The notes: generated by a model from the sequence alone, not told the origin. A stretch of 64,000 bases of DNA from Sedimentibacter hydroxybenzoicus DSM 7310 (GCF_013403245.1 NZ_JACBNQ010000009.1:61659-125658), one strand, 5' to 3'. Positions 23,957-32,553 are shown, numbered from the stretch's first letter. Numbers and translations: made by a program.

Positions 23957-26821
23957 TTATTTATCCAAATATCTTAGCAGCATAACTATTGCCTGCGCTC
24001 TGGTTGCATTTTGACCTCCGCCAAATATATTATCCGGCAAGCCCTGAATTATTTTTGAATTTACTGCTTTTGCAACCGGCTCTTTTGCCCAGTCAGCTAC
24101 ATCATCATCATAAGATGACAATATTTGTGACGTCTCTGCCGCTGTTAAATTACCTTCTAAAAGAGAACCGATTATTGTTCCGATTTCCTGTCTTGTTATT
24201 GGTGCTTCAGGTCTGAAAGTATTATTTTCATATCCATTCACTAATTTGTTTTCAACTGCTTTATCAACATCATTTGCAAACCAATCTTCAGCTTTTACAT
24301 CGTTAAATGCTGTCTTAGCACTTGTTGTATCAAGATCAAGAATTCTCACAATCAATGAAATAAATTCTGCCCTTGTGATGTTATCATCGGGTCTGAACAT
24401 ATTGTTGCTGCCCTTTGCATAACCCTTCTGCTGCATACTAATAATTTCATTTTTTGCCCAATGGTTTTCTATATCATTAAATACAGAAGCACTTTTAACG
24501 TCCTTTAATTCGGGAGCCTCATAATCACCTGTTCCCACAACTATACAATCCGTCCATTTGACCCACATGGATTTACTTTCTTCGATAATCAATCTTATCG
24601 GTCCATATGCGTTGTTATTCGCATATCCCACATCACCTTCGTTTGCTACCAAGGGGTATCCTTCAACCGCATAAGCAAGAATTATATCTTTTATTTTACC
24701 TTGAGAATTTAAAACACCGTTCATTAACTGATCATTACTTCTCAAAATCTGATTGTAATTAGGTCCGCTGAATACTCTTACACTTGGTGCATCTACGCCG
24801 TCCTTAAGTCCCACAACATTTGAAATTATATCCCAAAGAACAACTCCTTCAAATTCTCTTATACCATCACCTGTATAAATATCTCTGACAGCATACTCAG
24901 TTAAATTCTCTATTTGTCTTAAAGTAAATGTCATCGGCTCTTTTACCTGTGATCCGGTTACTCTGAGTACAGGTCTGTCCAAATAATCCTTATAAACGCT
25001 TTGGTCATGGCTCCATGATGAATCCTTCGTAACTTCAATCTGTGTGCTTTCACCGTTTCCGCTTCCTTTTTCATCCGTCATCAAAGAATTACCTTCGCCA
25101 ATAATGATTTCTTTGGCAAATTGAACCTGATTTGAACCATTGGTATCATTGTAATTTGTTTTACCGAATATTATGCGGAGAGGTCCTCCGTCATTACCCA
25201 GCCCGGGATTGAAGCCGTCATCCGCAGGTCTTGTAACATAGGGATAACCGTTGAAGCCATAGGCAACCAAGACAGGCATTCCTGTACGCAATGGATCAAC
25301 GTACTCTCCCGGGAATGTACCGTCACCCTTATCCAATGCACTTTTTTCATAATATCCGTACAAGGAACTGTCTTTTATTTCTTTTATAGTCATAGGAGCA
25401 AAATTATAATTGTCGGCCGCTATGAATCGAACGCTGGTATTTTCGTCAATATTGGCATTTAAACCTGCTTTCAGCAACAAATCCCATAGCGGCACACCTT
25501 TAAATGTGTTGTAATACCAAAAATATTCACTATTTGACAAACTGTATTCATCGGTTACATGAAGAGTCTTCATGGCTTCAATATCAGACACCTTATATCT
25601 TACTTCCTTACCGAGACCGTCTCCGTGAATTATTAATTCATAATCTGTATATTTCACATCGTTATAAGGTGCATATGTATGTTCATATATGTTTTTTGCG
25701 TCCTTTTCTTCGATATAAACATATGCAACATTAGAAAATTCCTTGGCACTTTTTTTGTCCTGTTCAAAAACTAATTTGAAACAGCCGTTATCATTGTGTT
25801 TCTCCTTTATATAACCTTCTTCTGTATCCAGATATACAAGAGGAACCTCGTTAACACCATAAGCTACAACATATTTTTCTGCTTCTGCAATGGGAACTGT
25901 CAAGATTTTTTGTCTTGATTTATCTTTAAAGGTTATATTGCCGGCATTATTCCTGACCTTAACGTAATTATCTATCAAATACTTAACGTTAATTCCTTCA
26001 TAGGAATTCTCAATTATTTTTCCGGCGACTTTTTCATGGTAGATTTTTGTGACCTGACCATTTAAATCCTCTTCAATTTGTCTTAGGGAAATTGCTCTGT
26101 AGCCTTCAACAGCAGGACCCTCTATGGTAAAGGTTGCTCCTGTTATAGCATCCACGTTATAGGGCTCTCCTTCATATGAGAGATGTTTATAAGGTGATTT
26201 ATTTATTGATTCCTTTTTAAGTTCTTCGCCTATTGTAATCTTAATAACTTCCTTGCCCCATTTTGACATATTCATGTCATCAATACCGTTTTGTCCAAAA
26301 ACAAGCTTTGGGAAATCTCTGTCTAAATCCTTTTCTGTGAGCTCTCTGTCCGACCATGTTATAGGCGGAGCGAAAACATCTTTAGGATAATCCGCCAATA
26401 CAGCATTGTACTTTGCAATCATAGGAGACACGTTTGATTTGGTTTTTTCCGTAAAATCATTATAGCTGTATGTATTTTTTAATTCACTTATTGTCTTTGT
26501 AAATTCGAACCCGTCCGCACATGTAAATTTAACTTCATAATCATAGTCATTTTTTAAATTATCAGTACCTATTAATTCAAATAAATCGTACCCTTTTGCT
26601 TTAACTATTTTATGAAACCCCAGTGAATTATTAGTAGAAAATATTTTTTCCACCATTGAATATTTTGACCAATCCGCTTCAGTAATTATAACTTCTTCAT
26701 TGATTCCGGTACCTGTTATTAATAAATCAACCTCTGATGCATTTGCAGGCAATATCAAAGCTTGAGAAACAATCATGCATATAACCAATATTAATGACAA
26801 TATTGATTTGTTTTTTAACAT
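23957..26821 (-). CDS. large S-layer-anchored multidomain redox protein (sulfite-oxidase-fold-like repeats + flavinylation-like motif + 3 SLH)
   Basis: 954 aa. Sec signal (1-29), then four PF00174-like domains by eye: ~30-200, ~240-390, ~395-600 and ~620-770 (repeated elements FKGVPLWDLLLKAGL / FEGVVLWDIISNVV, FIAADNYNF / FSGPNYNQI, VAYGFNGYPYV / LAYAVEGYPLV, GPLRIIFG / GPIRLIIE). Between the first and second stands D224-A-I-T-G-A-T230, an exact D-x-x-[ST]-G-A-T flavinylation signature. The last ~170 residues are three SLH domains. The SUOX molybdenum-ligand cysteine is not evident in any repeat. The ATG at 26821 is five bases after AAGGAGG; an upstream ATG at 26854 is rejected. Confidence 0.75.
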   Translation of the reverse strand: MLKNKSILSLILVICMIVSQALILPANASEVDLLITGTGINEEVIITEADWSKYSMVEKIFSTNNSLGFHKIVKAKGYDLFELIGTDNLKNDYDYEVKFTCADGFEFTKTISELKNTYSYNDFTEKTKSNVSPMIAKYNAVLADYPKDVFAPPITWSDRELTEKDLDRDFPKLVFGQNGIDDMNMSKWGKEVIKITIGEELKKESINKSPYKHLSYEGEPYNVDAITGATFTIEGPAVEGYRAISLRQIEEDLNGQVTKIYHEKVAGKIIENSYEGINVKYLIDNYVKVRNNAGNITFKDKSRQKILTVPIAEAEKYVVAYGVNEVPLVYLDTEEGYIKEKHNDNGCFKLVFEQDKKSAKEFSNVAYVYIEEKDAKNIYEHTYAPYNDVKYTDYELIIHGDGLGKEVRYKVSDIEAMKTLHVTDEYSLSNSEYFWYYNTFKGVPLWDLLLKAGLNANIDENTSVRFIAADNYNFAPMTIKEIKDSSLYGYYEKSALDKGDGTFPGEYVDPLRTGMPVLVAYGFNGYPYVTRPADDGFNPGLGNDGGPLRIIFGKTNYNDTNGSNQVQFAKEIIIGEGNSLMTDEKGSGNGESTQIEVTKDSSWSHDQSVYKDYLDRPVLRVTGSQVKEPMTFTLRQIENLTEYAVRDIYTGDGIREFEGVVLWDIISNVVGLKDGVDAPSVRVFSGPNYNQILRSNDQLMNGVLNSQGKIKDIILAYAVEGYPLVANEGDVGYANNNAYGPIRLIIEESKSMWVKWTDCIVVGTGDYEAPELKDVKSASVFNDIENHWAKNEIISMQQKGYAKGSNNMFRPDDNITRAEFISLIVRILDLDTTSAKTAFNDVKAEDWFANDVDKAVENKLVNGYENNTFRPEAPITRQEIGTIIGSLLEGNLTAAETSQILSSYDDDVADWAKEPVAKAVNSKIIQGLPDNIFGGGQNATRAQAIVMLLRYLDK

Positions 26822-26949
26822 ACTGACCTCCTTGTTAAATAACGAGAAATACACCGCCTACGGAGTCGGATATCTTAGTTATAAGAAATGAGCGAAAATA
26901 TCGCCCATTTCCTATTTTAAGTTATATTTCTTCGACTCATATCACAAAA

Positions 26950-28095
26950 TTATTTAAATAATGTATTAAATACCACTAATGCTGCTTCTGCACGGTTTAC
27001 ATCTTTTGCAGGTTCAAAGTTTTCAACCGCAACTCCTTCAAATACTTTCTCTGCTTCAAGCCACGCTACTGAGCTTCCTGCCCAGTCGGCAACCGTATCT
27101 TTGTCTGAATAACCGGATTTCTCCATTACGAATTTATCTAATTTTTCCTGAGCTACCTTACCTGAAGCAACAGCTGCTCTTGCAGCTACAGCAGCCATTT
27201 CCTGTCTTGAAATTATTTTTTCAGGAAGGAATGTACCATCTGTATTTCCTACAAACAAACCATTATCAACTGCAGCCTGTACATATACTGAGGACCATCG
27301 GTCAGCAGTTACATCACTGAAGGCTCCTTGATATTCTTTTGTTTCATATCCTAAAGCCTCAACAATTATTTTACAGAACTGCTCTCTTGTAAACGGGTTT
27401 TGCGGTGCATACAGACCATCACCCATACCATCGATTATACCCTTATTGGCAAGTTCATAAATAGCTGCTTCTGCGAATTTATACTCTTCGGTTATATCAT
27501 TAAATACTTTTTCTACGTCAGTATCTGCAGGATCTTCTATTTCCGCAGATTCTTCTTCAACTGTTTCTTCTGCGGCGGAAGCGTCTTCCTCGGTAACAAT
27601 TATCTTATTTATCAATTTATAAACTGTTCCAAATTCGCCTTCTTCCTTAACTTTTCTGTAGATTGTTATATCTTCAGTGTCAGCGTTTTCATCATTGTCT
27701 ATTGCTTCACCGTTTACTTCATATGCTATAACATATTTCAGTTCATCATTGAATATATCTTCAAGAGATTGAGGATCAATCGGATATCCGTCAGATGCTT
27801 CAAATAATACTTGTCCGTTTTCAAAAGTAATTTCAGCTTTTTCCTTTAAAAGATATTTTAAGCTTACACCTTTTACATCAGCTGTTTTTTCACCGGTCTT
27901 GCTGTTATATATGTATTCTTCGTCAATTAGTGCCTCAGCCGGCATTGCTTTTAAATCATCAAATGAGAATTTCAATGTTTCTTCCACTTCATTAACTGCT
28001 ATTTCCAACGTATAATCAACAGCAAATGCAGAAACCTGTGACAATATAAGTGCAATTGTCAATACAAATAAAATAATTTTTGATTTTCTTATCAT
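26950..28095 (-). CDS. SLH-anchored protein with one sulfite-oxidase-fold-like domain, first gene of leader-controlled operon
   Basis: 381 aa. Signal peptide (1-~26), one PF00174-like domain (~28-165: VKGVSLKYLLKEKAEI, FEASDGYPIDPQSLEDI, YVIAYEVNGEAI), an acidic linker (~168-195) and three SLH domains to the end. The ATG at 28095 is nine bases after GGAGG; a start 45 bases upstream is rejected for lack of a ribosome site. It follows the promoter, Moco-type leader and terminator at 28128-28308, so its expression is expected to depend on the leader. Confidence 0.78.
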   Translation of the reverse strand: MIRKSKIILFVLTIALILSQVSAFAVDYTLEIAVNEVEETLKFSFDDLKAMPAEALIDEEYIYNSKTGEKTADVKGVSLKYLLKEKAEITFENGQVLFEASDGYPIDPQSLEDIFNDELKYVIAYEVNGEAIDNDENADTEDITIYRKVKEEGEFGTVYKLINKIIVTEEDASAAEETVEEESAEIEDPADTDVEKVFNDITEEYKFAEAAIYELANKGIIDGMGDGLYAPQNPFTREQFCKIIVEALGYETKEYQGAFSDVTADRWSSVYVQAAVDNGLFVGNTDGTFLPEKIISRQEMAAVAARAAVASGKVAQEKLDKFVMEKSGYSDKDTVADWAGSSVAWLEAEKVFEGVAVENFEPAKDVNRAEAALVVFNTLFK

Positions 28096-28127
28096 ATTCT
28101 TCTTCCTCCAAAAGTATAAATAATTAC

Positions 28128-28158
28128 AAAAAAACAGCATGCCTGATGGAAATGCTGT
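28128..28158 (-). terminator. leader terminator (expression platform)
   Basis: On the minus strand ACAGCAT (28158-28152) pairs with ATGCTGT (28140-28134), followed by seven T (28134-28128). It lies between the conserved leader and the ribosome site of the 26950-28095 gene. This is the arrangement of a transcription-attenuating riboswitch. Confidence 0.8.
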
Positions 28159-28169
28159 AAAAAATTAAA

Positions 28170-28266
28170 ACTCCTTTCCAACAGGAGGCCTCATTGTTTC
28201 CAAACAAGACCCTAACGGCATAACAACCATGATTTTCTTTTAGGCGGCTATGCTCGGAGCTATTTT
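28170..28266 (-). ncRNA. candidate molybdenum/tungsten cofactor (Moco/Tuco) riboswitch aptamer
   Basis: Read on the minus strand, the leader runs from GCTCCGAGC through GCCGCCTAAAAG, ATGGTTGTTATGCCG, TTAGGGTC, a TTGTT-TGGA-AACAA hairpin and ATGAGGCCTCC to GGAAAGGAG. The outer CTCC and GGAG pair as P1, extended by A/T pairing. GCATA..TATGC and CTCC..GGAG give inner stems. The blocks and their order resemble my memory of the Moco RNA motif (Rfam RF01055); no covariance search could be run. Context agrees: PF00174-like domain genes downstream and mobB nearby. A promoter lies just before it and a terminator just after. Confidence 0.62.
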
Positions 28267-28279
28267 CTATATTGTGTAA

Positions 28280-28308
28280 ATTATATCATATTATAAAAAT
28301 TATGTAAA
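28280..28308 (-). promoter_or_regulatory. sigma-A promoter of the leader-controlled operon
   Basis: On the minus strand TTTACA (28308-28303), a 17-base spacer and a perfect TATAAT (28285-28280). Transcription would start near 28274, a few bases before the predicted aptamer. Confidence 0.8.
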
Positions 28309-28322
28309 GTGTAACGAGGTAT

Positions 28323-28350
28323 AAAAAAAGCAGTAAATTTTTACTGCTTT
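28323..28350 (-). terminator. terminator of the polysaccharide deacetylase gene
   Basis: AAAGCAGTAA and TTACTGCTTT form a ten-base stem with a four-base loop, followed by T on the minus strand, just past the deacetylase stop and just before the next promoter. Confidence 0.8.
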
Positions 28351-29467
28351 ACTCATATATATTTACTATTCTATCTCCAACCATGTCCATATTTAAATAT
28401 TCTTCGTGTTTTTTTGGTATGGTTACAACTTCAGGGTTACCATCACTTATAAATCTTTCTCTCGTACCGTTCTCAAAAGATTTAAAATAATCGTATATAC
28501 CGCAATTATCCACATTTATTTCGCTTGCAGTAACTCTATATAAGCTGTTAAAATCAATCAATGTATCAAAGGGGGAATAAGCCGGTCTCCAACCCACATC
28601 AAGAGTTGCAATTGTCTTATACTTATTGCCTTCATACTCTCCGCTCAGCATAATTTCCAAATTTTCTTTTTTGGGATTGCTTCCATGAGGCAGCGCCAAC
28701 GTTTCAACCTCATAATCAGGTATAATTGCCTTTATGATATTGTTTACCGAGCCGATTTCCGCCTGAATTTCATCCGAGCTTAACAATTCCAACTCATAGT
28801 GATTGTACGTGTGATTTCCTATGTCGTATCCGTTTTCAACCAGCCACTTTATCTTCTGTTCTGTATACTCTTTTTGTCCGAAGGGATTAGCGTTTAAGAA
28901 AAAGCTTACCGTAACATCAAAATCATCATATTTTTCCTTAAATTCTTCTAATATTCCTACGGCACAATCAGGGTCAATTATCAATTCACCGTCTTGTTCT
29001 ATATAATTAAAATTGTTCTGTCTTCCGTCATCAAACGTTAATATTATAGGAGTGTAACCTGCTTTAGTTTTTATTTCTCCCTTTGCATAATCATTTAAGC
29101 TTATCATCTGATATTTATTCTGATACATATATTCTAAATCCTTACGGAAATTTTCGGGAGTTCTTTGCCAAACTGATTCTTCAGGTCCTATACCATGATA
29201 CATAAGAATCATGATTTCTCCGAGCTCATTTGGCTCAATTGACAAATCAATTGCAGCAACAGGATCAATTTCTTCCGATTCTTCTGTTTCTTCCGATTCT
29301 TCTGTTTCCTCCGATTCTTCTGTTTCCTCATCCTCTTCTTTAATCGGCTCCTCAGGAGTCTGTTCATTTTGCTCATTACCTGAATTTGATGTTACTCCGT
29401 CTTTTATGGAGCATGCGGTTAAAGCAAACATAATAATCATAAAAATAATAATAAATTTTTTCTTCAT
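28349..29467 (-). CDS. lipoprotein polysaccharide deacetylase (NodB/CE4 family)
   Basis: 372 aa. Lipobox LTAC (~16-19), a short disordered Glu/Ser/Thr stretch, then a NodB homology domain. Motif 1 is LTFDDGRQNN, motif 2 is IGNHTYNHYELE (H-x3-H), so the Asp-His-His metal site is present. Likely substrate is N-acetylated wall polysaccharide or peptidoglycan. The linker contains three E-E-T-E-E-S units encoded by an 18-bp direct repeat (about 29277-29331), a place where slippage could change linker length. It has its own terminator and is separate from the redox operon. Confidence 0.9.
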   Translation of the reverse strand: MKKKFIIIFMIIMFALTACSIKDGVTSNSGNEQNEQTPEEPIKEEDEETEESEETEESEETEESEEIDPVAAIDLSIEPNELGEIMILMYHGIGPEESVWQRTPENFRKDLEYMYQNKYQMISLNDYAKGEIKTKAGYTPIILTFDDGRQNNFNYIEQDGELIIDPDCAVGILEEFKEKYDDFDVTVSFFLNANPFGQKEYTEQKIKWLVENGYDIGNHTYNHYELELLSSDEIQAEIGSVNNIIKAIIPDYEVETLALPHGSNPKKENLEIMLSGEYEGNKYKTIATLDVGWRPAYSPFDTLIDFNSLYRVTASEINVDNCGIYDYFKSFENGTRERFISDGNPEVVTIPKKHEEYLNMDMVGDRIVNIYE

Positions 29468-29553
29468 TGACTTTTTTCCCCTTATTATTAATGTTACGTC
29501 AATTGTATAATATCTTTAACAATATGTCCATATGAAGAATTTTCATATTATTG

Positions 29554-29581
29554 TTGTTATTAGTTAATAATTTGGTATAAT
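29554..29581 (+). promoter_or_regulatory. sigma-A promoter for DUF4364 gene
   Basis: TTGTTA (29554-29559), 16-base spacer, TATAAT (29576-29581); about 40 bases before the start codon. Confidence 0.5.
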
Positions 29582-29620
29582 TAAGTAGTGGTGTAAGTAG
29601 TTTAGTAATTAGGAGGAAGC

Positions 29621-30151
29621 ATGAGTAACGGGAACAAAATAGCTCAGGATAAGCTTAAGCTTTTATACATATTAAATTTCATTAATGTTCCATTGACAAA
29701 TATTGAAATAACAAATTTTATATTAGATAATAGAATTCTTGATTATTTTACCTTGCAGGGACTGTTGTCTGATTTATGCGATTCCAAATTTGTAGTTTTA
29801 AATTCAAAAAAGGGCAATGAATATTACGCAATATCCGAAGCCGGAATAGCCGCTTTGGATATGTTCGGGGAGATACTGCCTGAATATTTCAAAAATGAAG
29901 TAAAAGAAAATTTGTCATATTTAAAAAAGGAAATAAAAAAACACAGAGAGTTGCTGGGTCATTATTATAAAAGAAAAGATGATGAATTTATTGTATCTCT
30001 TCAGGTCATGGAAAATGAATCCGTCATTTTCAGCTTAAGCATTAATGTTATTGATGAGGCAACAGCAAAAAACATATGCAAAAAATGGGATTCAAATCCT
30101 GAAGAAATATTTTCTAACATTGTTAAAACTCTTACGTCAGAGCTTAATTAA
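29621..30151 (+). CDS. DUF4364 family winged-helix-like protein
   Basis: 176 aa. Recognised as DUF4364 from KIAQDKLKLLYILNFINVPLTNIEITNFIL at the N terminus (a predicted winged helix related to PadR-like folds) and the C-terminal alpha/beta part. Function unknown; usually a single conserved gene in Clostridia. AGGAGG precedes the ATG. Its 3' end overlaps the convergent beta-propeller gene by eight bases. Confidence 0.82.
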   Translation: MSNGNKIAQDKLKLLYILNFINVPLTNIEITNFILDNRILDYFTLQGLLSDLCDSKFVVLNSKKGNEYYAISEAGIAALDMFGEILPEYFKNEVKENLSYLKKEIKKHRELLGHYYKRKDDEFIVSLQVMENESVIFSLSINVIDEATAKNICKKWDSNPEEIFSNIVKTLTSELN

Positions 30152-31043
30152 CGATTTTTATACAGCCGGGGGTAAAGGAAATATCTATAGTTTTTGAAAT
30201 TGTATGATAGTCCTTATCTATGGCTGTTATTTGATTTTTCTTGGAATTATTAATATATACATAGGAATTTCCCACAGTTAAGCTTTCAGGATACCCGCCT
30301 AAGTAGCTGGTTTTTATTAATTCCTTTTTTGCAGCATCTATTATATAAAGGGTTTTGTCAACAATGTTTATTAAGTATATTTTATTGTTGCTTTCATCAA
30401 AATCAAAGTCTGAGCCCAATCCTTCAACTTTTATTACCTTTTCTATTTCACCCGTTACAAGGTTTATAAAATTAATGTTTGTATGTACGTTGCCATTTAC
30501 AAAATAAGTCATAACAATTAAACAATCCTTCGATATGAACATATGCATAGGCTTTCCATTTGTTTTGAAATATCTTTTTTCTTCCCTGTTTTCCGAATAT
30601 TCTATAATTTCATTTTCTTCATAGCAGCATGTGTACAGCCTTTTATTATTTGGGTTGTATAAAACATCGTGAGGTTTTATACCGGCCGGGATAGATTCTG
30701 TCAATGAAAAATTAGTTATATCTATTACGGAAATATTATCCGATTCAAAATTTGCAACATAAATGTTATTTTCATCTAATGTAATATGTCGTGGGTCACT
30801 TCCTACATTTGTTTCTGAAATTTCATTTAAATTCAAATCGTACTTATATATTTTATTGTTGTATGAATCCACCAGATATATAGAATTCCGCCAATTAACT
30901 ATGCTATGAATAGCAATCTTTTCTGACTTGCCTATATAAACCGCTTTTTTACAAGTATACTCTTCTTCCGATAATTCAAGTACAAATAAAAATAAATTCC
31001 CCTGGCTGTTTCCCGTTATTGACAATATTTCATTACATATCAA
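30144..31043 (-). CDS. YncE-like seven-bladed beta-propeller protein
   Basis: 299 aa of repeated ~40-residue blades (NNKIYKYDLNLNEI, DPRHITLDENNIYVANFESDNISVIDI, KPHDVLYNPNNKRLYTCCYEENEI, ..NKIYLINIVDKTLYIIDA). There is no signal peptide, so it is cytoplasmic or spore-located. TTG at 31043 is preferred over ATG at 31058 because GGAGGTGA overlaps that ATG and sits five bases before the TTG. The exact function cannot be told. Confidence 0.75.
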   Translation of the reverse strand: MICNEILSITGNSQGNLFLFVLELSEEEYTCKKAVYIGKSEKIAIHSIVNWRNSIYLVDSYNNKIYKYDLNLNEISETNVGSDPRHITLDENNIYVANFESDNISVIDITNFSLTESIPAGIKPHDVLYNPNNKRLYTCCYEENEIIEYSENREEKRYFKTNGKPMHMFISKDCLIVMTYFVNGNVHTNINFINLVTGEIEKVIKVEGLGSDFDFDESNNKIYLINIVDKTLYIIDAAKKELIKTSYLGGYPESLTVGNSYVYINNSKKNQITAIDKDYHTISKTIDISFTPGCIKIVN

Positions 31044-31088
31044 AGCAATCACCTCCATATAGTTTATGATAAAAATTTAAAGAAGTGA

Positions 31089-31190
31089 TACTAATTCGCA
31101 TTAAAATGTTCCCTTTGAGCGAATTAGTAATACTGTTTTCTCCTGTCACGGACAAATTTTTGCCCGTTTTTATAAAATTAAAACAGCAGA
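31089..31190. repeat. three-hairpin intergenic element, copy 1
   Basis: On the minus strand a stem ACGGGCAAA/TTTGTCCGT, a conserved linker GACAGG-GAAAACAGTA and a perfect stem CTAATTCGC/GCGAATTAG. A second copy with the same order and partly compensating changes lies at 46326-46426. Both are 45-75 bases upstream of a minus-strand start codon (propeller gene here, tig there), so a cis-acting leader is possible as well as a mobile repeat. Confidence 0.65.
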
Positions 31191-31252
31191 ATGTTTTGAA
31201 ATTGCTTTTTTGGGGTATACATTATATATAGCTTAAAAAGGAGATTTAAATT

Positions 31253-31768
31253 ATGATAAAAGAAAATGTAATAAAATTGTTAAACGAGCAGGTAAACAAA
31301 GAGATGTTTTCGGCTTATTTATACTTAGATATGTCAAATTACTATATTGATAACGGCTTAGATGGTTTCGGAAATTGGTTCAAGGTTCAGGCACAGGAAG
31401 AAATGGATCATGCGATGCTGTTCATTCAATATATGCAGAATAACAGTTTGTCGGTTAAATTATTAGAAATCGGTGCACCTGATATAGATTTCAAGAGCTA
31501 TGATGCCCCTCTTCACGAAGCTTTAAAGCATGAAAAGTTTGTTACTGATTCAATTCATAACATTTATTATGAAGCGTCCCAAACTAAAGATTACAGAACC
31601 ATGCAATTCTTAGACTGGTTTATAATGGAGCAGGGCGAAGAAGAAAAAAATGCTGATGAATTAATACAAAAATACAACAACTTCGGAACAGACGCAAAGG
31701 GCTTGTACCTTCTTAATACTGAATTAAAAGCAAGAGTTTACACTCCCCCATCATTGGTTTTAGATTAA
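31253..31768 (+). CDS. ftnA: bacterial non-heme ferritin
   Basis: 171 aa. Ferroxidase residues: Glu17 (NEQVNKEMFSAYLY), Glu50 and His53 (AQEEMDHA), Glu94-type in KHEKFVTDSIH, Glu in MEQGEEEKNADE. The length and the C-terminal helix fit FtnA rather than Dps. Stores iron with oxidation by O2 or peroxide. GGAG precedes the ATG; TTGCTT-17-TATATA upstream is a possible promoter. Confidence 0.95.
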   Translation: MIKENVIKLLNEQVNKEMFSAYLYLDMSNYYIDNGLDGFGNWFKVQAQEEMDHAMLFIQYMQNNSLSVKLLEIGAPDIDFKSYDAPLHEALKHEKFVTDSIHNIYYEASQTKDYRTMQFLDWFIMEQGEEEKNADELIQKYNNFGTDAKGLYLLNTELKARVYTPPSLVLD

Positions 31769-31800
31769 TATCTAAATCAATGTTCAATATAAATGCAACA

Positions 31801-31831
31801 AAAATACAGCAGACTGTCTGCTGTATTTTTT
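31801..31831. terminator. bidirectional terminator after ferritin
   Basis: AAAATACAGCAGA and TCTGCTGTATTTT pair around CTG with T-runs on both strands. It serves ferritin on plus and the LysM gene on minus. Confidence 0.85.
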
Positions 31832-31845
31832 ACGCCTTAACCCCG

Positions 31846-32553
31846 CTACATCCTTGGTATACAAACTCTTGTTCCCACAATCAAAAAGTTAGCAGGTCTT
31901 AAGCTCGGATTAGCAATCAACAGCTGTGAAGGTGTCAGGTTATTGGCTATAGCAACAGTTGAAAGAGTGTCTCCTGTTCTGATAATATATTCTGTTGAAT
32001 TTTCGGAGCAAGCTTCAAAATTTTCAGACGGAATACACAACTCAGTGCCGGGAACAATAACATTCGGATTAAATTCTCTGTTAAATTCTATTAATTCATT
32101 CAAGCTTAAATTATAACTGATTAAAATATCACTTAAACGTGTTCCTTCTTGAATTGTAACTACTGTACCAAACGGGCATCCAGGTGGAACGTTAGGTATA
32201 CATATTTCCTGACCAACTTTCAAATCGTAGGGATTTGCGTCAGGATTTGATTCGAGTAATAAATTAAGCGGTATTTCATATGTTCGGGCTATATTATAAA
32301 AACTATCTCCTTCCCTGATAATATAATAAGCCCCATTTACACACGGCGGTCTTTGAGGTACTCTTGGCACGCACAAAGACATACCTACTGTCAGGGTCCT
32401 TAGTCGCAAGGTTGGGTTTAATTCCAGCAGTCCCACTAAATTGATGCCGAATCTTGCTGCTATGGAATTCAATGTATCTCCGGGCTGAACAACATAGGGC
32501 ATTGTATTTACATTAGGACATTGAACCTGATTTTGGTTTTGTCTATAAATCAT
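31846..32553 (-). CDS. four-LysM-domain protein without signal peptide
   Basis: 235 aa made almost only of four LysM repeats (~18-63, ~72-117, ~125-170, ~185-235), each ending in L-C-I/V-P. No signal peptide or membrane helix is seen. In spore formers such LysM proteins (SafA- or YaaH-like) are made in the mother cell and attach to cortex or coat. A spore role is likely but unproven. The regularly placed Cys in each repeat could cross-link. GAGGTGA precedes the ATG. Confidence 0.85.
   Translation of the reverse strand: MIYRQNQNQVQCPNVNTMPYVVQPGDTLNSIAARFGINLVGLLELNPTLRLRTLTVGMSLCVPRVPQRPPCVNGAYYIIREGDSFYNIARTYEIPLNLLLESNPDANPYDLKVGQEICIPNVPPGCPFGTVVTIQEGTRLSDILISYNLSLNELIEFNREFNPNVIVPGTELCIPSENFEACSENSTEYIIRTGDTLSTVAIANNLTPSQLLIANPSLRPANFLIVGTRVCIPRM

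Noticed and set aside
28170..28266. c-di-GMP-I (GEMM), glycine or SAM riboswitch as explanation of the leader
   Set aside because: The GEMM core, glycine GGACAGA-type blocks and SAM-I elements are all absent; the blocks fit the Moco motif better.
29277..29331. Direct repeat considered as a CRISPR-like array
   Set aside because: Units are contiguous 18-bp in-frame codon repeats with no spacers; no cas genes.
29211..29510. Ser-rich plus-strand frame opposite the deacetylase gene
   Set aside because: Antisense shadow of the Glu/Ser linker and its 18-bp repeat.
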